64,000 nucleotides of DNA from the NCBI RefSeq assembly GCF_030687835.1, contig NZ_CP117449.1, positions 4,340,001 to 4,404,000 of the forward strand, in the 5' to 3' direction. The stretch is from Pseudomonas hefeiensis. GTDB lineage: Bacteria > Pseudomonadota > Gammaproteobacteria > Pseudomonadales > Pseudomonadaceae. The notes under the pieces were generated by a model, which saw only the letters and a list, made by a program, of their open reading frames with translations, ran no database searches and had not been told where the DNA came from. Shown piece after piece: positions 35,813 to 45,154 of the stretch (position 1 is its first letter; every line of letters begins with the position of its first letter). A program made the translations under genes and the position numbers.

Positions 35813-38204
35813 CCATCACGCCGTAGAGAAGACTCAAGCCGAGCTGGCCGAACTGTTCGCCCGCGACCTGACCACCGGCGTGGGCCGCAGTGTCAAGCAT
35901 GACAGCGCCGCCAAGCACGTGTCCGGCGAAGCCCAGTACATCGACGATCGCCTGGAATTCCCGAACCAGTTGCACGTTTACGCCCGGTTGTCGGACCGTG
36001 CCCACGCGCGGATTTTGCGCATTGATACCGCGCCTTGCTACGCCTTTGAAGGCGTGCGCATCGCCATCACCCATGAGGACGTGCCCGGCCTCAAGGACAT
36101 CGGCCCGCTGCTGCCCGGTGATCCGCTATTGGCCATCGATGACGTGCAGTTCGTCGGCCAACCGGTGCTGGCCGTCGCCGCCAGGGACCTGGAAACCGCG
36201 CGCAAGGCAGCGATGGCGGCCATCATCGAGTATGAAGACCTGGAACCGGTGCTGGACGTGGTCGAGGCTCTGCGCAAGCGGCATTTCGTGCTGGACAGCC
36301 ACACCCACCAGCGCGGTGATTCGGCGGCGGCGCTGGCCAGTGCCGAGCATCGCATCCAGGGCTCGCTGCACATTGGTGGCCAGGAACACTTTTACCTGGA
36401 AACCCAGATTTCCTCGGTGATGCCCACCGAAGACGGCGGCATGATCGTCTACTGCTCCACGCAGAACCCCACCGAAGTGCAGAAACTGGTGGCCGAAGTG
36501 CTGGACGTTTCGATGAATAAAGTCGTGGTGGACATGCGCCGCATGGGCGGTGGCTTTGGTGGCAAGGAAACCCAGGCCGCCAGTCCGGCGTGCCTGTGCG
36601 CGGTCATCGCCCACCTCACCGGCCAGCCCACCAAGATGCGCCTGCCCCGGGTCGAAGACATGCTGATGACCGGCAAGCGCCACCCTTTCTACATCGAATA
36701 CGACGTCGGCTTCGACAGCTCCGGGCGTCTGCACGGGATTGCCCTGGAGCTGGCCGGCAACTGCGGCTGCTCGCCCGACCTGTCGGCCTCGATTGTCGAC
36801 CGGGCGATGTTCCATGCCGACAACGCCTATTACCTGGGCGATGCAACCATCAACGGCCATCGCTGCAAGACCAATACCGCGTCGAACACCGCTTACCGTG
36901 GCTTCGGCGGGCCGCAAGGCATGGTCGCCATCGAAGAAGTGATGGACGCCATCGCCCGGCATCTGGGGCTCGATCCGCTGGCGGTGCGCAAGGCCAACTA
37001 CTACGGCAAGACCGAGCGCAACGTCACCCATTACTACCAGACCGTCGAGCACAACATGCTCGAGGAGATGACCGCTGAACTCGAGCAAAGCAGCCAGTAT
37101 GCCGAGCGCCGCGAAGCGATCCGCCGCTACAACGCCAATAGCCCGATCCTGAAAAAAGGCCTGGCGCTGACGCCGGTCAAGTTCGGCATTTCCTTTACCG
37201 CCAGCTTCCTCAACCAGGCCGGCGCGCTGATTCACGTCTATACCGACGGCAGCATTCACCTGAACCATGGCGGCACGGAAATGGGCCAGGGCTTGAACAC
37301 CAAAGTCGCGCAAGTGGTGGCCGAGGTGTTCCAGGTGGAAATGGACCGGGTGCAGATCACCGCAACCAACACCGATAAGGTGCCGAACACCTCCCCCACC
37401 GCCGCCTCTAGCGGTGCCGACCTCAATGGCAAGGCTGCGCAGAATGCCGCTGAAACCATCAAGCAGCGCCTGGTGGCGTTCGCTGCGCGGCAGTACCAGG
37501 TCAGCGAAGAAGACGTGGCGTTCCACAACGGCCATGTGCGGGTGCGCGATCACATCCTGACGTTCGAGGCGCTGGTCCAGCAGGCGTATTTCGCCCAGGT
37601 TTCGCTGTCGAGCACCGGTTTCTACAAGACCCCGAAAATCTACTACGACCGCAGTCAGGCCCGGGGCCGGCCGTTCTACTACTACGCCTACGGCGCGGCG
37701 TGTGCCGAGGTGATCGTCGACACCCTGACCGGCGAATACAAAATGCTGCGCACCGACATCCTCCACGACGTCGGCGCCTCGCTGAACCCGGCCATCGACA
37801 TTGGCCAGGTCGAGGGCGGTTTCATCCAGGGCATGGGCTGGCTGACCATGGAAGAACTGGTATGGAACGACAAAGGCAAGCTCATGACGAATGGCCCAGC
37901 CAGCTACAAGATTCCGGCGGTGGCCGACATGCCGTTGGATCTGCGGGTCAAGCTGGTGGAAAACCGCAAGAACCCGGAAGACACGGTGTTCCACTCCAAA
38001 GCCGTGGGCGAGCCGCCGTTCATGCTCGGCATCGCCGCCTGGTGCGCGATCAAGGACGCCGTGGCGAGCCTGGGGGATTACCAGCACCAGCCTAAAATCG
38101 ATGCACCGGCGACACCGGAGCGGGTGTTGTGGGGGTGTGAGCAGATGCGCGGGTTGAAGGTGGCGAAAGCTGTGGAAGCTGAGGCCGAGGTGGCTTCGCT
38201 TTAG
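35805..38204 (+). CDS. xdhB: Xanthine dehydrogenase large (molybdenum) subunit
   Basis: 799 aa molybdopterin-binding subunit. Motifs include MGGGFGGKETQA, TAYRGFGGPQGM, GGTEMGQGLNTK, and the region SKAVGEPPFMLG carrying the catalytic glutamate. Works as a heterotetramer with XdhA. Start ATG at 35805 inside the end of xdhA. Confidence 0.96.
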   Translation: MSNHHAVEKTQAELAELFARDLTTGVGRSVKHDSAAKHVSGEAQYIDDRLEFPNQLHVYARLSDRAHARILRIDTAPCYAFEGVRIAITHEDVPGLKDIGPLLPGDPLLAIDDVQFVGQPVLAVAARDLETARKAAMAAIIEYEDLEPVLDVVEALRKRHFVLDSHTHQRGDSAAALASAEHRIQGSLHIGGQEHFYLETQISSVMPTEDGGMIVYCSTQNPTEVQKLVAEVLDVSMNKVVVDMRRMGGGFGGKETQAASPACLCAVIAHLTGQPTKMRLPRVEDMLMTGKRHPFYIEYDVGFDSSGRLHGIALELAGNCGCSPDLSASIVDRAMFHADNAYYLGDATINGHRCKTNTASNTAYRGFGGPQGMVAIEEVMDAIARHLGLDPLAVRKANYYGKTERNVTHYYQTVEHNMLEEMTAELEQSSQYAERREAIRRYNANSPILKKGLALTPVKFGISFTASFLNQAGALIHVYTDGSIHLNHGGTEMGQGLNTKVAQVVAEVFQVEMDRVQITATNTDKVPNTSPTAASSGADLNGKAAQNAAETIKQRLVAFAARQYQVSEEDVAFHNGHVRVRDHILTFEALVQQAYFAQVSLSSTGFYKTPKIYYDRSQARGRPFYYYAYGAACAEVIVDTLTGEYKMLRTDILHDVGASLNPAIDIGQVEGGFIQGMGWLTMEELVWNDKGKLMTNGPASYKIPAVADMPLDLRVKLVENRKNPEDTVFHSKAVGEPPFMLGIAAWCAIKDAVASLGDYQHQPKIDAPATPERVLWGCEQMRGLKVAKAVEAEAEVASL

Positions 38205-38216
38205 ACCGCGGCGCGG

Positions 38217-38296
38217 CCTTCGCGAGCAAGCCCGCTCCCACAGGGACTTTGTTAACCCTGAGCCCCCTGTGGGAGCCAAGCTTGCTCGCGATGAGG
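38217..38296. repeat. REP doublet inside the xdh operon
   Basis: TCGCGAGCAAGCCCGCTCCC ACA and CTGTGGGAGCCAAGCTTGCT CGCGA between xdhB and xdhC. It may reduce the level of xdhC relative to xdhAB. Confidence 0.85.
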
Positions 38297-38328
38297 CCGG
38301 AACAGACAACAGAGATGTCGAGGTGAAT

Positions 38329-39171
38329 ATGTACAACTGGATCAGCGCCCTCGCCGACCTGCAAGATCGCGGTGAACCCTGCGTGCTGGTGACGATCATC
38401 GAAGAACTCGGCTCGACCCCGCGCAATGCCGGTTCGAAGATGGTGATCAGCGCCAGCCAGACGTTCGACACCATCGGTGGCGGGCACCTGGAATACAAAG
38501 CCATGGAACTCGCTCGGCAGATGCTCGCCAGCGGCCAGCAAAGCACCCATCTGGAGCGCTTCAGCCTCGGCGCCAGCCTGGGCCAGTGCTGCGGCGGCGT
38601 GACCGTGCTGCTGTTTGAACCCATGGGCCAGGTCCAGGCGCAGATTGCCGTGTTCGGCGCCGGCCATGTCGGCCGTGCCCTGGTGCCGCTGCTGGCGAGC
38701 CTGCCCTGCAAGGTGCGCTGGATCGACTCCCGGGAAGCGGAGTTCCCCGAACACCTGCCCCACGGCGTGCGCAAGATCGTCAGCGAAGAGCCGCTGGATG
38801 AAATCGACGAACTGCCCGCCGGCAGCTACTGCATCGTCATGACCCACAACCATCAGCTCGACCTGGAACTGAGCGCCGCGATCCTCAAGCGCAACGACTT
38901 CGCCTACTTCGGCCTGATTGGTTCGAAAACCAAACGGGTCAAGTTCGAACATCGCCTGCGTGATCGTGGCTTCGACAGCAGCACCTTGCAACGCATGCGC
39001 TGCCCGATGGGCATCGGCGACGTCAAAGGCAAGTTGCCTGTGGAAATCGCCATCTCCATCGCCGGTGAAATCATCGCCACCTATAACGCGGATTTCGGCC
39101 AGCACACCACGCGCGCCGAACCGATTGCCAAGCTGCTGCCGGCCTCGCGCCGCAGCCAGGCGAACCGTTGA
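38329..39171 (+). CDS. xdhC: Xanthine dehydrogenase accessory protein XdhC
   Basis: 280 aa. Binds molybdenum cofactor, supports its sulfuration and hands it to XdhB. Visible: GSTPRNAGSKMVIS, DTIGGGHLEYKA, LGQCCGG, and a Rossmann-type IAVFGAGHVGRALVPLLA. The ATG at 38329 (MYNWISALADLQ) follows GAGGTGAAT; the frame open to 38269 runs through the REP and is not used. Confidence 0.94.
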   Translation: MYNWISALADLQDRGEPCVLVTIIEELGSTPRNAGSKMVISASQTFDTIGGGHLEYKAMELARQMLASGQQSTHLERFSLGASLGQCCGGVTVLLFEPMGQVQAQIAVFGAGHVGRALVPLLASLPCKVRWIDSREAEFPEHLPHGVRKIVSEEPLDEIDELPAGSYCIVMTHNHQLDLELSAAILKRNDFAYFGLIGSKTKRVKFEHRLRDRGFDSSTLQRMRCPMGIGDVKGKLPVEIAISIAGEIIATYNADFGQHTTRAEPIAKLLPASRRSQANR

Positions 39172-39190
39172 ACAATCGTTGAGAACTCCC

Positions 39191-40495
39191 ATGCCCCTGA
39201 CACGTAAAGCCTACCGCGCCGCCCTGCTCCACAGCCTCGCCGACCCTGCCGAAGTCGGCATTGAAGCGTCCTATGAATATTTTGAAGACGGCCTGCTGGT
39301 GGTAGAAAACGGCCAGATCAGCGCCATCGGCCACGCCAGCGAGTTGCTGCCGACCCTGGCGGCCGACATCCAGATCACTCACTACCAGGACGCGCTGATC
39401 ACGCCCGGCTTCATCGACACCCACATCCACCTGCCGCAGACCGGCATGGTCGGGGCCTACGGCGAGCAATTGCTGGACTGGCTCAACACCTACACCTTCC
39501 CCTGCGAAAGTCAGTTCGCCGACAAAGCCCACGCCGACGCCGTGGCCGATATTTTCGTCAAGGAACTGCTGCGCAACGGCACCACCACCGCGCTGGTGTT
39601 CGGCAGTGTGCACCCGCAATCGGTCAACGCATTTTTCGAGGTGGCCGAGAAACTCGACCTGCGAATGATCGCCGGCAAAGTGATGATGGATCGCAACGCC
39701 CCGGACTACCTGACCGACACTGCTGAATCCAGCTACACCGAAAGCAAAGCGCTGATCGAACGCTGGCACGGCAAAGGCCGCCTGCATTACGCCGTGACCC
39801 CGCGTTTTGCGCCGACCAGCACGCCGGAACAACTGGCCCTGGCGGGTCAGTTGCTGGGGGAATATCCCGACCTGTACATGCAGACTCACATCAGTGAAAA
39901 CCTGCAGGAAGTGCAATGGGTCAAGGAGCTGTTTCCAGAGCGCAAAGGTTATCTGGACGTCTACGACCACTACCAACTGCTCGGCGAACGTTCGGTGTTC
40001 GCCCACGGCGTGCACCTGTGTGACGACGAATGCGCGCGCCTGGCTGAGACCGGTTCGGCCATCGCGTTCTGCCCGACCTCGAACTTTTTCCTCGGCAGCG
40101 GCCTGTTCAACCTGCCAATGGCCGAGAAGCACAAAGTGAACGTAGGGTTGGGCACGGACGTCGGTGGCGGCACCAGCTTCTCGTTGCTGCAAACCCTGAA
40201 CGAAGCCTACAAGGTGATGCAGTTGCAGGGCGCCCGCCTGAGTCCGTTCAAGTCGCTGTACCTGGCCACGCTTGGCGGCGCTCGGGCCTTGCGCCTGGAA
40301 GACCGGATCGGGACTTTACAGCCGGGCAGCGATGCGGACTTTTTGGTACTGGACTACAGCGCCACGCCGCTCTTGGACTATCGACTGAAGCAGGCCCGGG
40401 ACATTGCCGAGAAGTTGTTTGTGTTGATGACGCTGGGGGATGACCGCGCGGTGGCGCAGACTTATGCGGCGGGCCAGTTGGTGCATCAGCGGTAG
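39191..40495 (+). CDS. guaD: Guanine deaminase
   Basis: 434 aa amidohydrolase turning guanine into xanthine, the substrate of XdhAB. Metal-binding PGFIDTHIHLPQTGM, HISENLQEV, HGVHLCDDE and GLGTDVGGGTSFS are intact. The gene follows xdhC by 19 bases and completes the purine-degradation operon. Confidence 0.95.
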   Translation: MPLTRKAYRAALLHSLADPAEVGIEASYEYFEDGLLVVENGQISAIGHASELLPTLAADIQITHYQDALITPGFIDTHIHLPQTGMVGAYGEQLLDWLNTYTFPCESQFADKAHADAVADIFVKELLRNGTTTALVFGSVHPQSVNAFFEVAEKLDLRMIAGKVMMDRNAPDYLTDTAESSYTESKALIERWHGKGRLHYAVTPRFAPTSTPEQLALAGQLLGEYPDLYMQTHISENLQEVQWVKELFPERKGYLDVYDHYQLLGERSVFAHGVHLCDDECARLAETGSAIAFCPTSNFFLGSGLFNLPMAEKHKVNVGLGTDVGGGTSFSLLQTLNEAYKVMQLQGARLSPFKSLYLATLGGARALRLEDRIGTLQPGSDADFLVLDYSATPLLDYRLKQARDIAEKLFVLMTLGDDRAVAQTYAAGQLVHQR

Positions 40496-40517
40496 ATCTT
40501 TAGCGCTTGTCAGACCG

Positions 40518-40604
40518 CTTTCGCGAGCAAGCCCGCTCCCACATTTGATCCGCGTATGTCATGACAACACGGTCAAATGTGGGAGCGGGCTTGCTCGCGA
40601 AGGG
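40518..40604. repeat. REP doublet
   Basis: TTCGCGAGCAAGCCCGCTCC CACA and the inverted TGTGGGAGCGGGCTTGCTCG CGA, between the convergent guaD and GntR genes. Confidence 0.85.
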
Positions 40605-40633
40605 GGCGACACGGTGCCGCTGACTCAACTCAA

Positions 40634-41398
40634 TCAGAGCTTGGCCGTCGACCGCCCAGGCTTCTTGCTCTGCAGCAAATGCGAAAAAACCGCATGCAGA
40701 TCATCCGACGCGCTTTCTTCGTCGAGGTTGAGCTTGCTGTCGATGTGGTCCATGTGGTGCATCATCAGGTCCACCGCCAGGGTGGCGTCGCGGGCCTCGA
40801 TGGCGTCGATCAACTGAGTGTGTTCGTCGTAGGAACAGTGGGAGCGGTTGCCGCTTTCGTACTGGGCGATGATCAGCGAGGTTTGGGACACCAGGCTGCG
40901 CTGAAAGCTGATCAGCGGGGCGTTCTTCGCCGCCTCGGCCAGCTTGAGGTGGAACTCGCCCGACAGGCGGATGCCGGCGCCGCGGTCACCGCGGGAAAAA
41001 CTGTCGCGCTCGTCGCTGACCATCTGCCGCAGCTCAGCCAGTTGTTCGGCCGTGGCATGCTGCACCGCCAGTTCGGTGATCGCCCTTTCCACCAGGCGCC
41101 GGGCCATGAATACCTGACGGGCCTCTTCGACACTCGGGCTGGCCACCACGGCGCCGCGATTGGGCCGCAACAGCACCACGCCTTCGTGGGCCAGACGCGA
41201 CAGCGCACGGCGAATGATGGTGCGGCTGACCCCGAAAATCTCCCCCAACGCCTCTTCGCTCAACTTTGTACCGGGCGCCAGGCGCTGTTCGAGGATGGCC
41301 TCGAAAATATGCGCATAGACAATATCGTCCTGGGTTCCGCTGCGGCCGGCTTTGCCTGCTCGCGGTTGTTTCTTGAGGGGCTGCAACTGTTCGTTCAT
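40634..41398 (-). CDS. GntR family (FCD) regulator divergent from BenE-type transporter
   Basis: 254 aa. A Lys/Gly-rich N-terminal tail is followed by the winged helix (IVYAHIFEAILEQRLAPGTK LSEEALGEIFGVSRTIIRRA) and an FCD domain (residues ~100-235). The start MNEQLQPLKKQPRAGK at 41398 is preferred over the open frame up to 41554, which would run through the promoter region. Likely controls the transporter gene at 41640 and possibly guaD. A TNGTNNACNA site lies between. Confidence 0.88.
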   Translation of the reverse strand: MNEQLQPLKKQPRAGKAGRSGTQDDIVYAHIFEAILEQRLAPGTKLSEEALGEIFGVSRTIIRRALSRLAHEGVVLLRPNRGAVVASPSVEEARQVFMARRLVERAITELAVQHATAEQLAELRQMVSDERDSFSRGDRGAGIRLSGEFHLKLAEAAKNAPLISFQRSLVSQTSLIIAQYESGNRSHCSYDEHTQLIDAIEARDATLAVDLMMHHMDHIDSKLNLDEESASDDLHAVFSHLLQSKKPGRSTAKL

Positions 41399-41639
41399 GG
41401 GCACTCGAGTCGGGAGAACTGCGGCGAATTGACCGTGACTGTAATACGCCTCAGCGAGTTGCTGACAAGTATCACGTAAATAATACGGCGATTGTACACA
41501 ACCTCTGATGGCAACACGACTGTACGGCTGTTTGCGGACGTGGCTGTATTGCAATCGGCAACGGGGTTGAGTTTAGGCTTAAACCCCAAACCTGTGGCCC
41601 CAGCCCTCCTGCAATTTACAACAAGGACCACCGCCCACC
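41399..41639. other. Divergent promoter region (GntR regulator / transporter)
   Basis: About 240 bases without a gene, AT-richer than its surroundings. It contains TTGTACACAA at 41494-41503 and an AAGGA ribosome site near 41620 for the transporter. Confidence 0.5.
41494..41503. promoter_or_regulatory. Candidate operator TNGTNNACNA
   Basis: TTGTACACAA fits TNGTNNACNA, the pattern bound by many GntR/FCD regulators. It lies 95 bases before the regulator start and ~137 before the transporter start. Confidence 0.4.
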
Positions 41640-42830
41640 ATGACCGAAGTCACGACCACGCCACTTCGCCCGCTGGCCGATACGGCGCCATCGGCCATCG
41701 TCGCCGGTTTCATCGCAATGATGACCGGCTATACCAGTTCGCTGGTGTTGATGTTCCAGGCCGGGCAGGCGGCAGGGCTGACCAGCGGGCAGATTTCTTC
41801 GTGGATCTGGGCGATTTCCATCGGCATGGCTGTGTGCTCCATTGGTCTGTCGTTGCGGTATCGCACACCGATCACCATCGCCTGGTCGACACCCGGCGCG
41901 GCGCTGCTGATCACCAGCCTGGGCGGGGTCAGTTATGGCGAAGCCATCGGCGCCTACATCACCTGCGCGGTGCTGGTGACAATCTGTGGCCTGACCGGTA
42001 GCTTCGAGCGCCTGGTCAAGCGCATTCCGGCCTCGCTGGCGGCGGCGTTGCTGGCGGGGATCCTGTTCAAGATCGGCAGCGAGATTTTCGTCGCCGCCCA
42101 GCATCGAACCGGCCTGGTGCTGGGGATGTTTTTCACCTACCTGATCGTCAAGCGCCTGTCGCCGCGCTACGCGGTGCTGGCAGCGTTGCTGATCGGTACA
42201 GCGCTGTCAGGTTTGATGGGGCTCCTGGACTTCAGCGGCTTTGCCCTGGAAGTCGCCACACCGGTATGGACCACGCCACACTTCTCCCTGGCGGCCACCA
42301 TCAGCATCGGCATTCCACTGTTCGTGGTGGCGATGACCTCGCAAAACATGCCTGGCGTCGCCGTGCTGCGGGCAGACGGTTACAACGTGCCGGCCTCGCC
42401 GCTGATCACCAGCACAGGCATCGCCTCGCTGCTGCTGGCACCGTTCGGCTCCCACGGCATTAACCTGGCGGCCATCAGCGCGGCCATTTGCACCGGGCCC
42501 CATGCCCATGAGGATCGTAACAAACGCTACACGGCAGCGGTCTGGTGCGGGATTTTCTACGGGATTGCCGGCGTGTTCGGCGCGACACTGGCGGCATTGT
42601 TCGCGGCGCTGCCCAAGGAGCTGGTACTGTCCATCGCGGCGTTGGCGCTGTTCGGTTCAATCATCAATGGCTTGAGCATCGCCATGAGCGAAGCCCGGGA
42701 ACGCGAAGCGGCGCTGGTCACCTTCATGGTCACGGCATCGGGGTTGACGCTGTTTTCCATCGGTTCGGCGTTCTGGGGGATTGTGGCGGGGGTGTTGACC
42801 TTGCTGATCCTGAACTGGCGTAACGCCTGA
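41640..42830 (+). CDS. BenE family (benzoate/H+ symporter-like) transporter
   Basis: 396 aa, ~11-12 membrane segments. Family motifs include FIAMMTGYTSSLVLMFQAGQ, WSTPGAALL, VAMTSQNMPGVAVLRADGY and FGSHGINLAAISAAICTG. Known members carry benzoate, but no benzoate genes are here; with guaD and xdhABC adjacent and a GntR regulator divergent, a nucleobase- or urate-related substrate is possible. Substrate not provable from sequence. Confidence 0.88.
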   Translation: MTEVTTTPLRPLADTAPSAIVAGFIAMMTGYTSSLVLMFQAGQAAGLTSGQISSWIWAISIGMAVCSIGLSLRYRTPITIAWSTPGAALLITSLGGVSYGEAIGAYITCAVLVTICGLTGSFERLVKRIPASLAAALLAGILFKIGSEIFVAAQHRTGLVLGMFFTYLIVKRLSPRYAVLAALLIGTALSGLMGLLDFSGFALEVATPVWTTPHFSLAATISIGIPLFVVAMTSQNMPGVAVLRADGYNVPASPLITSTGIASLLLAPFGSHGINLAAISAAICTGPHAHEDRNKRYTAAVWCGIFYGIAGVFGATLAALFAALPKELVLSIAALALFGSIINGLSIAMSEAREREAALVTFMVTASGLTLFSIGSAFWGIVAGVLTLLILNWRNA

Positions 42831-42833
42831 CAG

Positions 42834-42914
42834 CATCGCGAGCAGGCTCGCTCCCACAGGGGGATTTGTGTCGCTCACATAACCTTGTGGGAGCCAGCCT
42901 GCTCGCGAAGGCGG
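42834..42914. repeat. REP doublet
   Basis: ATCGCGAGCAGGCTCGCTCC CACA and TGTGGGAGCCAGCCTGCTCG CGA between the transporter and the convergent yggL. Confidence 0.8.
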
Positions 42915-42944
42915 CCTGAAGGTCACCCAATCCATAACTGACAG

Positions 42945-42981
42945 GCACAAAAAAACCGGCGCCCGAAAGGGCTGCCGGTTT
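42945..42981 (-). terminator. Terminator after yggL
   Basis: On the minus strand AAACCGGC-AGCCCTTTCGGGC-GCCGGTTT then TTTTTGTGCC. Confidence 0.8.
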
Positions 42982-42988
42982 CAGACCA

Positions 42989-43333
42989 TCAAGCGACCGG
43001 ATTGATCGGCTTTTCCGGGTACCAGACGTCCATCAGCGGGCTGACTTCAACACTGGTCAGCTCAGGACGCGCCTTGAGCCAGGCTTCAACGGCCGCACGC
43101 TGCTCTTCGGACACCGAGCCACGCTTCTGCAGGCAAACCAGACCGTAGTCGTCGCCGCCAACATAGCCCAGGCCATTGGCTTCCATGGCTTGTTTCAGGA
43201 AAGCGTCGAGGAAAGCGTCAACGGCCTCATCGGCCAGATCTTCTTTGAAATCCAGGTTCAGTTCGAAACCCAGCTCTTGAAATTCATCCACGCACAGTTT
43301 TTTGCGCAGACGCTGGGAACGGTTAGTCGCCAT
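42989..43333 (-). CDS. yggL: YggL / DUF469 family 50S ribosome-binding protein
   Basis: 114 aa. MATNRSQRLRKKLCVDEFQE, LGFELNLDF, GGDDYGLVC and a C-terminal Trp-Tyr (VWYPEKP) are family features. Homologues bind the 50S subunit. The start at 43333 matches the family; five more codons upstream are open. Monocistronic with its own terminator. Confidence 0.9.
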   Translation of the reverse strand: MATNRSQRLRKKLCVDEFQELGFELNLDFKEDLADEAVDAFLDAFLKQAMEANGLGYVGGDDYGLVCLQKRGSVSEEQRAAVEAWLKARPELTSVEVSPLMDVWYPEKPINPVA

Positions 43334-43504
43334 TGGAACAATCCTCATAAGTAATAACGGCCGGCACTCTACCAGTTTGGTGCACCGTTTGCCCGCCTGA
43401 TCGGGTGTGTGGGCCTACCGTCGGTAAAAAATAGCGCCCCGAAGGGCTCAGGCACGGCACACGCCGTTGCACCTTGGGGCATAATGCCGACACTTTCATG
43501 ACGT

Positions 43505-43537
43505 TGAGGGCGTTCATTTTCATGCCCTCGTTTTTTC
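43505..43537 (+). terminator. Terminator-like hairpin in the dacB leader
   Basis: GAGGGC (43506-43511) pairs with GCCCTC (43524-43529), followed by GTTTTTT. It lies 27 bases before the dacB ATG with no upstream gene on this strand, so it could act as an attenuator. Confidence 0.5.
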
Positions 43538-43563
43538 CCCCTCGCCCGTAGGGTTTTATTTCA

Positions 43564-45030
43564 ATGATCAAATCTTTGCGTCCACTGCTTTTGGCCAGCC
43601 TTCTTCTTCCCCTGGCCCTGCCGGCGTCCACCAGCGCCGCCACCATCAACACGGCCCTGACGCCCAATGTGCAAAAGGCCCTCAAGAACAGCAAGCTGCA
43701 AAACAACGCCTTGTCCCTGGTGATGATCCCGCTCAACGGCCCTGGCACCCCGACCCTGTACAACGCCGATGTCTCGGTGAACCCGGCCTCCACCATGAAA
43801 CTGGTGACCACCTATGCCGCCCTGGAGATGCTGGGGCCCAATCACCAGTGGAAAACCGAGTTCTACACCGACGGCACCCTCAGCGGCGGGATTCTCAACG
43901 GCAACCTGTACCTCAAGGGTGGCGGCGACCCCAAGCTGAACATGGAAAAGCTCTGGCTACTGATGCGCGACTTGCGGGCCAACGGCGTGCAACAGGTCAC
44001 CGGTGATCTGGTGCTGGACCGTGGTTTCTTCGTCAAACCGCAGTTGCCTGAATTCAACGACGACGGCAACGACAAAAACAAACCGTTTTTGGTCAAGCCT
44101 GATTCTCTGCTGGTCAACCTCAAGGCCCTGCGTTTTGTCGCCCGCAATGACGCCGGTCGGGTGCTGGTGTCGGTGGAGCCGCCGATCGCCAGCATTCGTA
44201 TCGAAAACCAGGTCAAGGCACTCAACTCCAAAAAATGCACCGGTGGCGTGCGCTATAACCCGGTGCCCCAGGCGGACGGCAGCGTGACCGTCACCGTCGG
44301 CGGCCAGCTCGGTGACGGCTGCAGCTCCCAGACCTACCTGGCGCTGCTCGACCACCCTACCTACACCGCCGGAGCGGTGCGGGCGATCTGGAAGGAACTG
44401 GGCGGCAGCATCCAGGGCAAGGACCGCCTGGCGGCGACCCCGAGCAGCGCCAAGGTGTTGGCCCGGGCGTTCTCGCCGGATCTGGCGGAGATCATTCGCG
44501 ACATCAACAAATACAGTAACAACACCATGGCCCAGCAATTATTCCTGAGCCTGGGCGCAGAGTTTCGCAACGAAGCCGACGGTGACGACGCCAAGGCGGC
44601 ACAACGGGTGGTACGCCAGTGGCTGGCTCGCAAAGGCATCACCGCGCCGCACCTGGTCATGGAAAACGGCTCCGGCCTGTCCCGCGCCGAAAGGGTGAGT
44701 GCCCGGGAAATGGCGGCAATGCTGCAAGCCGCGTGGCGCAGCCCGTACTCCGCCGAATTCATCAGTTCGATGCCCATCGCCGGCACCGACGGCACCATGC
44801 GCAGACGTCTCAAGACCACCGCCATGGCCGGCGAAGCCCACGTCAAGACGGGCACCCTGAACACCGTTCGCGCCATCGCCGGCTACAGCCGTGACATCAA
44901 CGGCAACACCTGGGCCGTGGTGGCGATCCTCAACGATCCGCGGCCATGGGGTGCGTCGTCGGTGCTGGACCAGGTGCTGCTGGACCTGTATCGCCAGCCG
45001 AAACTGCCACAGACGGCTTCGGTGCTCTAA
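43564..45030 (+). CDS. dacB: D-alanyl-D-alanine carboxypeptidase/endopeptidase (PBP4)
   Basis: 488 aa. Signal peptide MIKSLRPLLLASLLLPLALP. Catalytic Ser in STMK (S76, K79), YSNNTMAQ (SxN) near 319, and KTGT near 427: the three motifs of class C penicillin-binding proteins. It trims and cleaves peptidoglycan in the periplasm and its loss is linked to AmpC induction in Pseudomonas. Divergent from yggL. Confidence 0.94.
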   Translation: MIKSLRPLLLASLLLPLALPASTSAATINTALTPNVQKALKNSKLQNNALSLVMIPLNGPGTPTLYNADVSVNPASTMKLVTTYAALEMLGPNHQWKTEFYTDGTLSGGILNGNLYLKGGGDPKLNMEKLWLLMRDLRANGVQQVTGDLVLDRGFFVKPQLPEFNDDGNDKNKPFLVKPDSLLVNLKALRFVARNDAGRVLVSVEPPIASIRIENQVKALNSKKCTGGVRYNPVPQADGSVTVTVGGQLGDGCSSQTYLALLDHPTYTAGAVRAIWKELGGSIQGKDRLAATPSSAKVLARAFSPDLAEIIRDINKYSNNTMAQQLFLSLGAEFRNEADGDDAKAAQRVVRQWLARKGITAPHLVMENGSGLSRAERVSAREMAAMLQAAWRSPYSAEFISSMPIAGTDGTMRRRLKTTAMAGEAHVKTGTLNTVRAIAGYSRDINGNTWAVVAILNDPRPWGASSVLDQVLLDLYRQPKLPQTASVL

Positions 45031-45045
45031 ACCCGTACAAATTAA

Positions 45046-45138
45046 CTGTGGGAGCGAGCCTGCTCGCGATGCGTCAGCCAGTGAACAGAAATGTTGAATG
45101 GCACACCGTTATCGCGAGCAGGCTCGCTCCCACATTGA
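45046..45138. repeat. REP doublet
   Basis: CTGTGGGAGCGAGCCTGCTC GCGA and the inverted ATCGCGAGCAGGCTCGCTCC CACA between convergent dacB and the GGEEF gene. Confidence 0.85.
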
Positions 45139-45154
45139 TCCCCGGCGGAGACGC

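Noticed and set aside
36126..38774. 882-codon open frame on the minus strand opposite xdhB and xdhC
   Set aside because: Spans two well-supported genes and a REP doublet; composition is that of an antisense shadow.
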